Source: Verrucomicrobiia bacterium (lineage in GTDB: Bacteria > Verrucomicrobiota > Verrucomicrobiia > Opitutales > Opitutaceae). Taken from it: DNA of 21,114 nt. Positions 8,157 through 15,421 of this stretch are shown piece by piece; within the stretch, counting starts at the first letter, position 1, and each line of letters opens with the position of its first letter. The stretch spans positions 1 to 21,114 of the forward strand of contig JAUHWE010000009.1 of assembly GCA_030424825.1 (NCBI GenBank), in the 5' to 3' direction. Both the position numbers and the translations under genes were made by a program. The notes below the pieces were generated by a model. That model worked only from the letters and a program-made list of their open reading frames with translations, made no database searches and had not been told where the DNA came from.

Positions 8157-9215
8157 TTAGCGGGAAGGTGGTTGCGCGACCATGTGAACCAAGGCCTCGG
8201 TTACGCGGGCTGCTTGCGCATCAGTCATGATTAAATACTGATCCCGCTTCATGGCAGGCTTTACCATTGTCATATTCGGTGAACTCAGGCTGCGGGTTCG
8301 TCGGCCAGGTTCGAACCGGGTAAAGCCGTCATCTTCAACGGTTACGCGACCAGACGTCGAAAGATTGAAGTAGCCGCGATCCGGATACACGGCATAGAGA
8401 ACGCTTGTTAGATCCCAGGTGGGGCGATCATGGTTTGGGCCACTGTGTAGCAAGTAAGATTCTTTGACGATATGATGGGGACGGTAGTCGAAGTCTTGAG
8501 CAATGCTTTCCCTCGGGTAGGGCACCGTTATTCCGATTTTGAATCCGCTCCAGACGACAGGTACGTCATTCGGCCATTCATTTGCCAGTTGCTGCATTGA
8601 GGAGACATGATTGCGAACGTTGGCTTCCAAGTAGTGATTGCTGAAATTTATGGTTTCAAACGCTCCAGCCATTACCGATAGTAGTTTCACTTTGCTTCTA
8701 ATCAGATCCGGTCCGTTCAGCGGTGAATATTCATCGCCTTTCGTTTGAAGTAATTCGGCGAGATTAGTTGCCAGGCCTACCTGAATGATGGTGACAGAAT
8801 GGTCCTTGGCGGATGAGAGGGTTTTGCGGAGCAATGCAATCGCGTTTTCTGGATCTTTTGAAATGCCAATGTCGTGAGGGTAGCGATACTTCCCGCCGTC
8901 TTTTTCATTAACCAGTCCAAGATATTTGCTATCGCGATGGGGGGCTTTCGGATTGATGCCGATGGGGATATTCGGGCGACCATAGAATGTATTGACCGCA
9001 TCTGTGAATGGGGCGGCTAATTCATTTTCTTTGGAGATCGTGACCGCGAGTAGCTCGCATGCGTTTCGGTCGGCCAGAGAATGAATCATAGCCAGCGCCA
9101 GGACGTCGTCGACGTCTCCTGTAATGTCAGTGTCGAATATGATTGGCACGGGTTCTGCCCGGGCGGATACCATGATAAGAAACAGCGTAGTAAAGGGAAG
9201 GAATCGAGTTTTCAT
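8157..9215 (-). CDS. Exported nucleoside-hydrolase-family protein (Trp-Asp type), paralogue
   Basis: 352 residues; signal peptide 1-20 (M-V-S-A-R-A). Motifs: D-T-D-I-T-G-D-V-D-D at 28-37, S-V-M-A-G-A-F (180-186), Y-L-E-A-N-V (195-200) and H-D-R-P-T-W-D-L-T-S-V-L (262-273), again Trp267-Asp268. Where the other copies have Asp after E-x-N-V-x-x, this one has His203, so a residue near the ribose pocket differs. It has a somewhat longer C-terminal part (R-R-T-R-S-L-S-S-P) than the neighbouring copy. The ATG overlaps the upstream sulfatase stop as ATGA, implying translational coupling and so matched amounts of sulfatase and hydrolase. Enzyme class is well supported; substrate is inferred only. Confidence 0.87.
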   Translation of the reverse strand: MKTRFLPFTTLFLIMVSARAEPVPIIFDTDITGDVDDVLALAMIHSLADRNACELLAVTISKENELAAPFTDAVNTFYGRPNIPIGINPKAPHRDSKYLGLVNEKDGGKYRYPHDIGISKDPENAIALLRKTLSSAKDHSVTIIQVGLATNLAELLQTKGDEYSPLNGPDLIRSKVKLLSVMAGAFETINFSNHYLEANVRNHVSSMQQLANEWPNDVPVVWSGFKIGITVPYPRESIAQDFDYRPHHIVKESYLLHSGPNHDRPTWDLTSVLYAVYPDRGYFNLSTSGRVTVEDDGFTRFEPGRRTRSLSSPNMTMVKPAMKRDQYLIMTDAQAARVTEALVHMVAQPPSR

Positions 9216-10606
9216 AGTTGATGCGGCTTGAGTAGCGCTTGCAGCTTCGTTCTGTGTGTTTTCAAGGTGTTTTGAACCAGTGGGTTCTGCGGATCGGCAA
9301 CCGCCAAATTACTGAATTCATGAGGATCGCACTGCATGTCGTAGAGTTCCTCTTCACCGGAAGCGTAGCGGATGTATCGCCAGCGTTCGGTGCGAAGGGC
9401 ATGATGGTCTACAAAGGTCGTGAGTGCCGGGTGGCTCCACGGCGCGTCGACGTTTTCTAGCAATGGTCTGAGGGACTCCCCCTGCAGCTTGTGAGGCGGC
9501 TCCAGTCCCGCGTAATCCATGACGGTCGGATAGATGTCGAGAAGCTCGATCGGCTTGTCGCACACAGCCCCTTGCGGGATGCCGGGGCCGACCACGATGA
9601 AGGGTACTCGGGTGGTTTGCTCCCAGAGCGCGGCTTTTCCCCAGTGTTCTTTTTCGCCGAGATGCCAGCCGTGGTCCGAGAAGCAGATGATGTAGGTGTT
9701 TTCCGCGTACGAGCTGGCTTCCAAGGCGTCCATTACGCGGCCGAGCTCATGGTCCATCGCCGAGGTGGAAGCGAGGTAGGCGCGCAAAACGTTTTTCCAG
9801 TTCCCGGTGGATTCGACCCAGTCCTGATCCCACAGGCCGGGCGCCTCCACATCCTGGGGACGTCGTTCGCGCGCGCCGAAGTAGACGAGGTCGCCGGTGT
9901 CACCGTCTTGGTAGCCGGGAGGAAGCTGGATCGACTCAACCGGGTGCTGGTCGAACCATTGTTGGGCAGCGTAGAGGGGGGTGTGCGGACGAAAGAATCC
10001 GCATCCGAGAAAGAATGGGGCGTTGAGCGTATCCTCAAGCACGGCGATGGTTCGATCGGCAATCGCTTCGTCGTAGCTGGGTTCATCTCCCGCAGGAGGA
10101 ACACCCCAGTCGGTGATTCGATCTCCGCGACCTTCAGAGTGGAGCTTGGGTTCCTGTCGAGGGCCATAGGTATAGCGATTGAATCGCTGCCACTCGCCCT
10201 CAGTCTTATTTTGGCTTCCGAGGTGGTAAAGTTTTCCGTATCCAATTGATTGGTATCCATGATTGGAGACCGCTTGAGATAGAGTAACAATTGTTTCAAA
10301 CCTTCGACGTTCTCTGAACCAACCTGAGCGATTGGATACGATGCCAGTGGTGGAGGGTCTGAGGCCAGTCCAGATCGCCGCCCTGGAGGAATTGCAAACA
10401 GGCGAGTTACAGTGGGCGTTGGTGAATAGGACGCCTTGTTTTGCCAAGCGATCAAGATTTGGGGTTGAGGCATTGGGGTGGCCTTTGAGGAAACCGACGT
10501 AGTCATTGAGATCGTCGATGGCGATGATCAGAAAGTTGGGCGGTTTCTGAGCCGTTGTAACGGAGGAAAGGATTCCTAGGACGATGGTAAGGTAGAGGGA
10601 TCTCAT
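9212..10606 (-). CDS. Secreted sulfatase, iduronate/choline-sulfatase-like, with atypical C-N-S-S-R motif
   Basis: 464 residues from the ATG at 10606 (a GTG one codon upstream is also possible), with a signal peptide to about residue 19 (S-V-T-T-A-Q). Numbering from the ATG: I-D-D-L-N-D at 30-35 (Asp31/Asp32); V-C-N-S-S-R-A-A-I-W-T-G-L-R-P-S-T-T-G with Cys71; G-K-L-Y-H (Lys125, His128); F-F-R-P-H-T-P-L (His208); F-S-D-H-G-W-H-L-G (Asp311/His312); and Lys324. The spacing is iduronate-2-sulfatase-like, where the motif normally reads C-N-P-S-R. Here the Pro codon is TCC (Ser), so recognition by the maturating enzyme may be altered or lost. All other active-site residues are kept and there is no frameshift. 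It follows the permease by 7 bases and overlaps the next gene by 4. Confidence 0.9.
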   Translation of the reverse strand: MRSLYLTIVLGILSSVTTAQKPPNFLIIAIDDLNDYVGFLKGHPNASTPNLDRLAKQGVLFTNAHCNSPVCNSSRAAIWTGLRPSTTGIVSNRSGWFRERRRFETIVTLSQAVSNHGYQSIGYGKLYHLGSQNKTEGEWQRFNRYTYGPRQEPKLHSEGRGDRITDWGVPPAGDEPSYDEAIADRTIAVLEDTLNAPFFLGCGFFRPHTPLYAAQQWFDQHPVESIQLPPGYQDGDTGDLVYFGARERRPQDVEAPGLWDQDWVESTGNWKNVLRAYLASTSAMDHELGRVMDALEASSYAENTYIICFSDHGWHLGEKEHWGKAALWEQTTRVPFIVVGPGIPQGAVCDKPIELLDIYPTVMDYAGLEPPHKLQGESLRPLLENVDAPWSHPALTTFVDHHALRTERWRYIRYASGEEELYDMQCDPHEFSNLAVADPQNPLVQNTLKTHRTKLQALLKPHQL

Positions 10607-10613
10607 CACAGTC

Positions 10614-11588
10614 TCAGATGTTTATTGGTTTAAGTCGCCGTTTGAGTCGTTGGAAGAATCCTCCGCGAAGCGCGTCAATCGTCACGGCTAGAACGATCAC
10701 CAGACCCGTGACTACACGCTTCGATGGCTCGCTCGCTCCAATTTGTGCGAGGCCTGCTCCGAGGGTTGCGATAATCAACACGCCGATGAAGCTGTTAATG
10801 ATCGAACCGCGGCCACCCATGAGACTAGTGCCGCCAATCACAACGGCGGCGATGGCTGAGAGCTCCATCCCAACACCGGCGTTGGGATCGGCTGATCCTA
10901 GTCGTGATGTGAAAAAGACGGCGGCCAGACCAGTTAGTAATCCCGTAAGGGCGAACACCCCTATTTTTTTGCGAGCTGTGGGAACGCCCGCGAGGCGGAC
11001 CGCGCTCTCATTAGTGCCAATTGCGATCAAGTAACGCCCGTAAGTGGTTCGAGTCAGAACAAACTGTCCCAGGAGTATTGTGAGCAGGGCGACCAGGAAA
11101 GAGATGGGAACTCCAACTCCCGGTAAGGGTCGTGCCATGGGCTCGAGAGCGACACCGAGGTATTTCGTTTGGGAATCCGTAGCCAGATAGGCGAGGCCTC
11201 GGGCGATCTCGAGCGTACCAAGGGTCACAATGAATGACGGAATGCGTAGATAAACCGATAAGGCGCCGTTGAACAGCCCAGTAAGTCCTCCCGTAGCAAC
11301 GGCTACTAAAATAGCTAGCATTAACGGAAGCCCCCAGCCGACGAGCGCCACGCCGAGCATGGCGCTGGCGAGCGCGAGAGTCGACCCCACTGACAGATCA
11401 ATTCCCGCGATGATTAAAACCAGTGTCATACCGCATGCAATGATGGCGAGCGGAGGAATCTGGCTGGCCAAGGTCGCTAGTGTGCGAGATGTGAGAAAAT
11501 TGTCGCTGAGTACCCCAAAAAGAAGCACCAGTCCCAGCCAGATCAATATCATCGGGGCGTAGTCGGAGATCCAACGTTTGTAGTTCAT
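10614..11588 (-). CDS. rbsC: Ribose-type ABC transporter permease (RbsC-like)
   Basis: A 324-residue inner-membrane protein of the BPD_transp_2 family, hydrophobic almost throughout with roughly eight to ten membrane segments. The family-typical G-I-D-L-S-V-G-S motif lies near residues 62-69 after the T-L-V-L-I-I-A helix, and I-P-S-F-I-V-T-L-G-T-L follows at about 115-125. A G-G-T-S-L-M-G-G-R-G-S loop near 250-262 is the expected coupling region to the ATPase. It would form the channel for ribose or a related pentose. It begins 3 bases after the ATPase stop. The specific sugar is inferred from the binding protein and the ribokinase, not from the permease itself. Confidence 0.92.
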   Translation of the reverse strand: MNYKRWISDYAPMILIWLGLVLLFGVLSDNFLTSRTLATLASQIPPLAIIACGMTLVLIIAGIDLSVGSTLALASAMLGVALVGWGLPLMLAILVAVATGGLTGLFNGALSVYLRIPSFIVTLGTLEIARGLAYLATDSQTKYLGVALEPMARPLPGVGVPISFLVALLTILLGQFVLTRTTYGRYLIAIGTNESAVRLAGVPTARKKIGVFALTGLLTGLAAVFFTSRLGSADPNAGVGMELSAIAAVVIGGTSLMGGRGSIINSFIGVLIIATLGAGLAQIGASEPSKRVVTGLVIVLAVTIDALRGGFFQRLKRRLKPINI

Positions 11589-11591
11589 TGT

Positions 11592-13118
11592 CTAGCGGGC
11601 GATCTTTGGGTTTGATAGATACTCGCTGAACGCCGCCGCAGTAATGGCTTCCTGGCTCCAGCTATCGGGAGTGAACTCGCCGGCTACTTTGCCAGCTGAG
11701 ATCACAAGTATACGGTGCGAAATAGACATGAGTTCGAGGAGATCGCTGGATACAACCACGAGCGTCTTTCCTTCGGTCGCCAACTGGTCGAGAACTTTGT
11801 AAATGGTCTCTTTGGCGGCCACATCGATGCCCCTGGTGGGTTCATCGAAAAGGAGCACGGGACTGTCATGAAGAAGCCAGCGCCCAATCACCACTTTTTG
11901 TTGGTTTCCTCCGCTTAGCTCGTCAACTGGTTGTTCTACAGAGTCGCGTTTAAGTTCCAACCTGTCTGCCGTAGCGACCGTGGCATCGATTTCTTCACGG
12001 GGGCTAATCAGACCCGATTTGCTAAATCGCTCGAGGGTAGACAGGGATGTGTTAACGCTAACCGACTTGCTCAGGAGCAAGCCGTCTTGCTTGCGATCCT
12101 CAGGTATGAGTCCGATGCCAGCATTTACGGCATCGGTAGGACAGGAAAGGGTGAGCGGCGCCTTTTCCTCTCCCATGAAAATGTTGCCGCTTTGTTTGGG
12201 GTCGGCTCCGAAAATGGCTCTTAACGTTTCGGTCCTACCCGATCCTATGAGTCCAGCTATGCCGAGTATTTCTCCCTTCTGAGCGGTAAAGGATACGTTT
12301 TGCACAGCGGGCTTCGCCGTTAGGTTCTTCACTGTTAGGCCAGCTCCTCGAGGTTGAACCCCCAAATGTGGGTGGCGTTCAGCCAACTCGTCTCCGGCCA
12401 TTTCATGGACCAATTGATCCAAGGTTACGGATTGCGTATCATGCGTATCGATACGACGACCGTCCCTTAAAACGGTTACTCGATCGGCGATGCGAAATAT
12501 CTCATCCATTCGGTGACTGATGTAGATCATGGCCACCCCTTCCTCGCGTAGGCGCTGAATATTTTCGAATAGTCGTTCGATCTCGGGGCCTGTTAGAGCG
12601 GCTGTCGGTTCATCGAGGATCAAGATCGCTGAGTTTTGCGCAAGCGTTCCCGCAATCTCGACCAGCTGCTGTTGGCCTACCCCCAAGGTACTGGCGGGTT
12701 GGTCGGGATCCAGTTCGTCGAGCCCCAATCGTGAAAGGGCTTGTTTGGATTGACGGAACAGCTGTTTGCGAGCGATGATGCCTTTGCGATGGGGCAGCGC
12801 GTGAAGGAAGAGGTTCTCACCAACTGAGAGAGTTGGTATCACGTTGAGTTCCTGTAGGACCATGTTTATTCCCGTTGCGGAAGCTTCCTGCTTGTTTGAG
12901 GGATTGAAGGGGGATCCTCGAAACAGGATTTCACCGCTATCGCGGGAAGTGATCCCCGTCAGTATCTTCGCGAAGGTCGATTTGCCAGCGCCATTGCTTC
13001 CGACGACCGCGTGGACCTCGCCCTTGCGTAATTCAAAATCGAAACGCTTAAGGACGGGTACGTTGTAGGCCTTGTTGAGGCCGGTCACCGAAAGCACGCT
13101 GGGGAGGGCTTCACTCAT
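11592..13118 (-). CDS. rbsA: Sugar ABC transporter ATP-binding protein with two nucleotide-binding domains (RbsA-like)
   Basis: A 508-residue fused double ATPase that powers carbohydrate import. Domain 1 has Walker A G-S-N-G-A-G-K-S (40-47), Q-loop Gln89, signature L-G-V-G-Q-Q-Q (145-151; Gly replaces the usual Ser), Walker B I-L-I-L-D-E (165-170) and H-loop His202. Domain 2 has the degenerate Walker A G-S-G-R-T-E (292-297), signature L-S-G-G-N-Q-Q (401-407), Walker B L-L-F-D-E (422-426) and Ser458 in place of the H-loop His. A consensus and a degenerate half are normal for the RbsA/MglA/XylG group. It overlaps the binding-protein gene by 4 bases (ATGA). No signal peptide; it is cytoplasmic and attached to the permease. 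Confidence 0.94.
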   Translation of the reverse strand: MSEALPSVLSVTGLNKAYNVPVLKRFDFELRKGEVHAVVGSNGAGKSTFAKILTGITSRDSGEILFRGSPFNPSNKQEASATGINMVLQELNVIPTLSVGENLFLHALPHRKGIIARKQLFRQSKQALSRLGLDELDPDQPASTLGVGQQQLVEIAGTLAQNSAILILDEPTAALTGPEIERLFENIQRLREEGVAMIYISHRMDEIFRIADRVTVLRDGRRIDTHDTQSVTLDQLVHEMAGDELAERHPHLGVQPRGAGLTVKNLTAKPAVQNVSFTAQKGEILGIAGLIGSGRTETLRAIFGADPKQSGNIFMGEEKAPLTLSCPTDAVNAGIGLIPEDRKQDGLLLSKSVSVNTSLSTLERFSKSGLISPREEIDATVATADRLELKRDSVEQPVDELSGGNQQKVVIGRWLLHDSPVLLFDEPTRGIDVAAKETIYKVLDQLATEGKTLVVVSSDLLELMSISHRILVISAGKVAGEFTPDSWSQEAITAAAFSEYLSNPKIAR

Positions 13119-14089
13119 CGAGTGAGCGTGTCGCGAGTGACTAGGTCTACGTCAGTCTTTTGGACTTCCGTTTTAACACCTCCGGAGAGTATATCGAGAG
13201 CTGCCTGAATGCCGAAGGCGGCTAGCTTGTCGCCGTGCTGGTCGGCAGTGGCTATCATTTCCCCATTGGAGATCAAGGGGCGGACCGCGCTGATGTTGTC
13301 GAAACCGGCAACGAGCACTTTGCCTTCGAGTCCGGCAGCTCTCACCGCAGCGGCAGCGCCTAAAGCCATGGAGTCATTCGCGCAAAGCAGGGCCCTTAAA
13401 TTCTTGTGCTCGCTTAGCATCGCGGAGGCGACGTTGTTTGCGCGTTCCATCTCCCAATAGCCGGATTGCTTGGACACAACTTTCATGCCCCCGGCTCGCA
13501 TGGCATCTTCAAAACCAAGCCGACGCTGGATGGCATTGAAGGTAGTGGTGATACCCTCGATGATAGCCACTTCGTCATTTTCTTGTAATTGCTGGGCGAC
13601 TACTTCGCCAACCATGCGAGCGCCATCACGGTTGTCAGGCCCGACAAATGGCAGATTCATATCAAGGTCCCTGAGGATTTCTGAATCCAGTTTGTTGTCG
13701 ATGTTTACAACCAGTATGCCAGCGTCACTCGCCCGCTTAAGAACGGGAATCAATGCCTTCGAGTCGGCTGGAGCAATGACGATGGCGTCTACGCCGCGAG
13801 ACATCATTTGCTCAACCATATCCACTTGTGCGGAAACGTCCGACTCGTTCTTTATCCCGTTAACGATCAAATCATATTGGTCCGCGTTCTCGCTGTGATG
13901 CTTTTCTGCACCTTCGCCCATCGTTTTGAAAAACTCATTGGCTAGAGATTTCATAATGAGCGCTATTTTGGGTCGAGAAGTGGAGTGGCTCGAGTTCCCA
14001 CTGTCACCACAGGAGACCATCAAGAAGAATGTGCACAGCAATGCAGCGATTGGGAGGAAACGAGCGTGTAGGCAAATTTTGGGGTTCAT
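13115..14089 (-). CDS. rbsB: Ribose-type periplasmic binding lipoprotein (RbsB-like)
   Basis: 324 residues from the ATG at 14089; a TTG at 14101 is in frame, but the ATG fits the signal peptide better and follows CCAGGAT. The lipobox L-M-V-S-C places the acylated Cys at 27. The mature part is a Peripla_BP_4 fold. Against E. coli ribose-binding protein (from memory), ribose contacts kept are N-x-F-F (Asn13, Phe15, Phe16), Asp89 in V-N-I-D-N, Asp104 in V-G-P-D-N, Arg141 in Q-R-R-L-G-F, Asn190 in C-A-N-D-S-M-A-L-G, Asp215 in G-F-D-N and Gln235 in A-D-Q-H. Changed are Arg90 to Asn and Phe164 to Trp, so the ligand may be ribose, another pentose or a modified riboside. First gene of the operon, divergent from the regulator. 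Confidence 0.9.
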   Translation of the reverse strand: MNPKICLHARFLPIAALLCTFFLMVSCGDSGNSSHSTSRPKIALIMKSLANEFFKTMGEGAEKHHSENADQYDLIVNGIKNESDVSAQVDMVEQMMSRGVDAIVIAPADSKALIPVLKRASDAGILVVNIDNKLDSEILRDLDMNLPFVGPDNRDGARMVGEVVAQQLQENDEVAIIEGITTTFNAIQRRLGFEDAMRAGGMKVVSKQSGYWEMERANNVASAMLSEHKNLRALLCANDSMALGAAAAVRAAGLEGKVLVAGFDNISAVRPLISNGEMIATADQHGDKLAAFGIQAALDILSGGVKTEVQKTDVDLVTRDTLTR

Positions 14090-14107
14090 ATCCTGGACCA
14101 AAATTTC

Positions 14108-14129
14108 CTTGCACTATCGTTTGTGCAAG
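14108..14129. promoter_or_regulatory. Palindromic operator for the LacI-family regulator
   Basis: CTTGCAC (14108-14114) and GTGCAAG (14123-14129) are perfect inverted arms. The full 22-bp site matches its reverse complement at 9 of 11 half-site positions and is centred on C-G, the typical LacI/PurR-family layout. It lies in the 78-base gap between the binding-protein gene and the regulator gene, 18 bases from the former and 38 from the latter, so one bound dimer could repress both directions. The match to this regulator is inferred from position. Confidence 0.7.
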
Positions 14130-14167
14130 CCAAAAACTGGGTAGTCTCAAATTTGGTTTCCCTTTGA

Positions 14168-15175
14168 ATGAACATCAGTGAACTTGCCAGTCAGCTCGAC
14201 GTGTCTGTCACAACGGTATCGCGCGTGTTGAGTGGCATTTCGGCCAAGTACCGAATCAGTCCGGCGACGGCTGAGCGTGTGATGAAGGCAGCTGAAAAGT
14301 ATCAGGTTAAGCCCGATCCGCTAGGGGCAGGGCTGCGGAAGGGGAAGTTGGGTTTGATCGGACTGCTGCTGCCGGATATTACGAATCCGTTTTTCTCAAG
14401 TCTTGCTCGGGCTATTGAACGAGAGCTACGTGAAGCGGGCATGGCGGTGTTGTTGGGAGACTCTAATGAGGATGTAGCTACTGAAACGGACCAGCTGACG
14501 GTGATGCTGGGAAGGCGGTTGGATGGGTTGATACTCGTCCCAGTTGGAGTGGAGTCGCCTGAGTTGGAGCGTGTTGTCCTGGACAGGCGTACACCGGTAG
14601 TAACGGTCGATCGAATCGTACCGGGACTTTCAGTGTCTTCGGTAGCGCTTGACAATTTCGAAGCGGGTCGGATGGCAGCAGCGTATTTGCTGGATGCGGG
14701 TCACAAGCGAATTGGATGTTTGCGAGGAGATCCCAAATCATTTGCGGATGGAGAACGCCTAAGGGGCTTTTCAGCTGCGGTGGAACAGTATGGATATAGG
14801 GTGGATCAGGAGATTGTTCGAGGGAGCGGGTACTCGCGGGAGTCGGGCATCGATAGTGTGCGTTTCATTTTAGATCCTACTAGGCGGCCTTCCGCGATTG
14901 TGACTTTGAGTGGTCAGGGAATCTTAAGTTTATTGGAGATGGCGTCTGAAATGGATGTGCGATTGCCGGATGAATTGTCAGTGGTCGCATTCGACGAGCA
15001 ACCGTGGTCATCGTTTTTGAAGCCGCCGCTTACTACCATCGTTCAACCGATTGACGAACTGGCGCGGCAAGCGGTGAAATTACTATTAGCCGAAGGGAAG
15101 GCCGGAGATCAGGGTGTGAGAAGAATAGCTCTTCCTGCGGGGCTCCAGGAACGCTCTTCAGTAGCGTATTTGTAA
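14168..15175 (+). CDS. LacI-family transcriptional regulator
   Basis: 335 residues. The N-terminal helix-turn-helix (I-S-E-L-A-S-Q-L-D-V-S-V-T-T-V-S-R-V-L-S-G, about 3-23) is a standard LacI DNA-binding head, followed by the hinge region to about residue 60 (L-G-A-G-L-R). The effector domain begins G-L-I-G-L-L-L-P-D-I-T-N-P-F-F and is of the Peripla_BP_3 sugar-binding type, with D-R at 147-148, G-H-K-R-I-G-C-L near 188-195 and V-V-A-F-D-E-Q-P-W near 273-281. It would repress the divergent riboside operon and possibly the downstream TonB receptor, with release by ribose or a pathway intermediate. No Shine-Dalgarno sequence precedes the ATG. Full length and intact. Confidence 0.93.
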   Translation: MNISELASQLDVSVTTVSRVLSGISAKYRISPATAERVMKAAEKYQVKPDPLGAGLRKGKLGLIGLLLPDITNPFFSSLARAIERELREAGMAVLLGDSNEDVATETDQLTVMLGRRLDGLILVPVGVESPELERVVLDRRTPVVTVDRIVPGLSVSSVALDNFEAGRMAAAYLLDAGHKRIGCLRGDPKSFADGERLRGFSAAVEQYGYRVDQEIVRGSGYSRESGIDSVRFILDPTRRPSAIVTLSGQGILSLLEMASEMDVRLPDELSVVAFDEQPWSSFLKPPLTTIVQPIDELARQAVKLLLAEGKAGDQGVRRIALPAGLQERSSVAYL

Positions 15176-15421
15176 AGTCGTCCGGTTTTGCGAATAGTCT
15201 TCTTGGGTGTATCCCTGTTTGGCTGGCGTGTTCCTTTTGAGTTTAGGCAAAATTCTGTTCTGCGGTGTATCTAAATCGATTGCCTGATCTATTTGAACTG
15301 TTTCAGGCCCAAACACCTTTTTCTTTTTCAGGGAATGTCAGATATTTGCTGCGGAAGACTATTGAGCGTTCATCGGCCCCTTATGTGGATGACGCATCGA
15401 TCATACTAAACCGTAAAACCC

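Larger units (their letters stand above)
3571..14089 (-). other. Predicted nine-gene operon: ribose importer, sulfatases, nucleoside hydrolases, ribokinase
   Basis: Nine genes all run leftward from 14089 to 3571. Junctions in transcription order are: binding protein/ATPase 4-base ATGA overlap; ATPase/permease 3-base gap; permease/sulfatase 7-base gap; sulfatase/nucleoside hydrolase 4-base ATGA overlap; hydrolase/hydrolase 46 bases; hydrolase/sulfatase 27 bases; sulfatase/hydrolase 6 bases; hydrolase/ribokinase 7 bases. No internal terminator was seen. This spacing supports one transcript started in the 14090-14167 gap next to a LacI-family gene. All five catabolic hydrolases carry export signals, while the kinase and ATPase do not, which fits outside-in processing of a riboside. 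Confidence 0.8.

Noticed and set aside
9491..10249. 252-residue plus-strand open frame
   Set aside because: It lies wholly inside the minus-strand sulfatase with intact motifs. It is a shadow frame with no recognisable domain. The 257-residue minus frame at 9733-10506 is rejected for the same reason.
11592..13118. Loss of the second Walker A lysine in the ATPase as a defect
   Set aside because: A degenerate second Walker A (G-S-G-R-T-E) and a non-His H-loop are normal for RbsA/MglA-type double ATPases.
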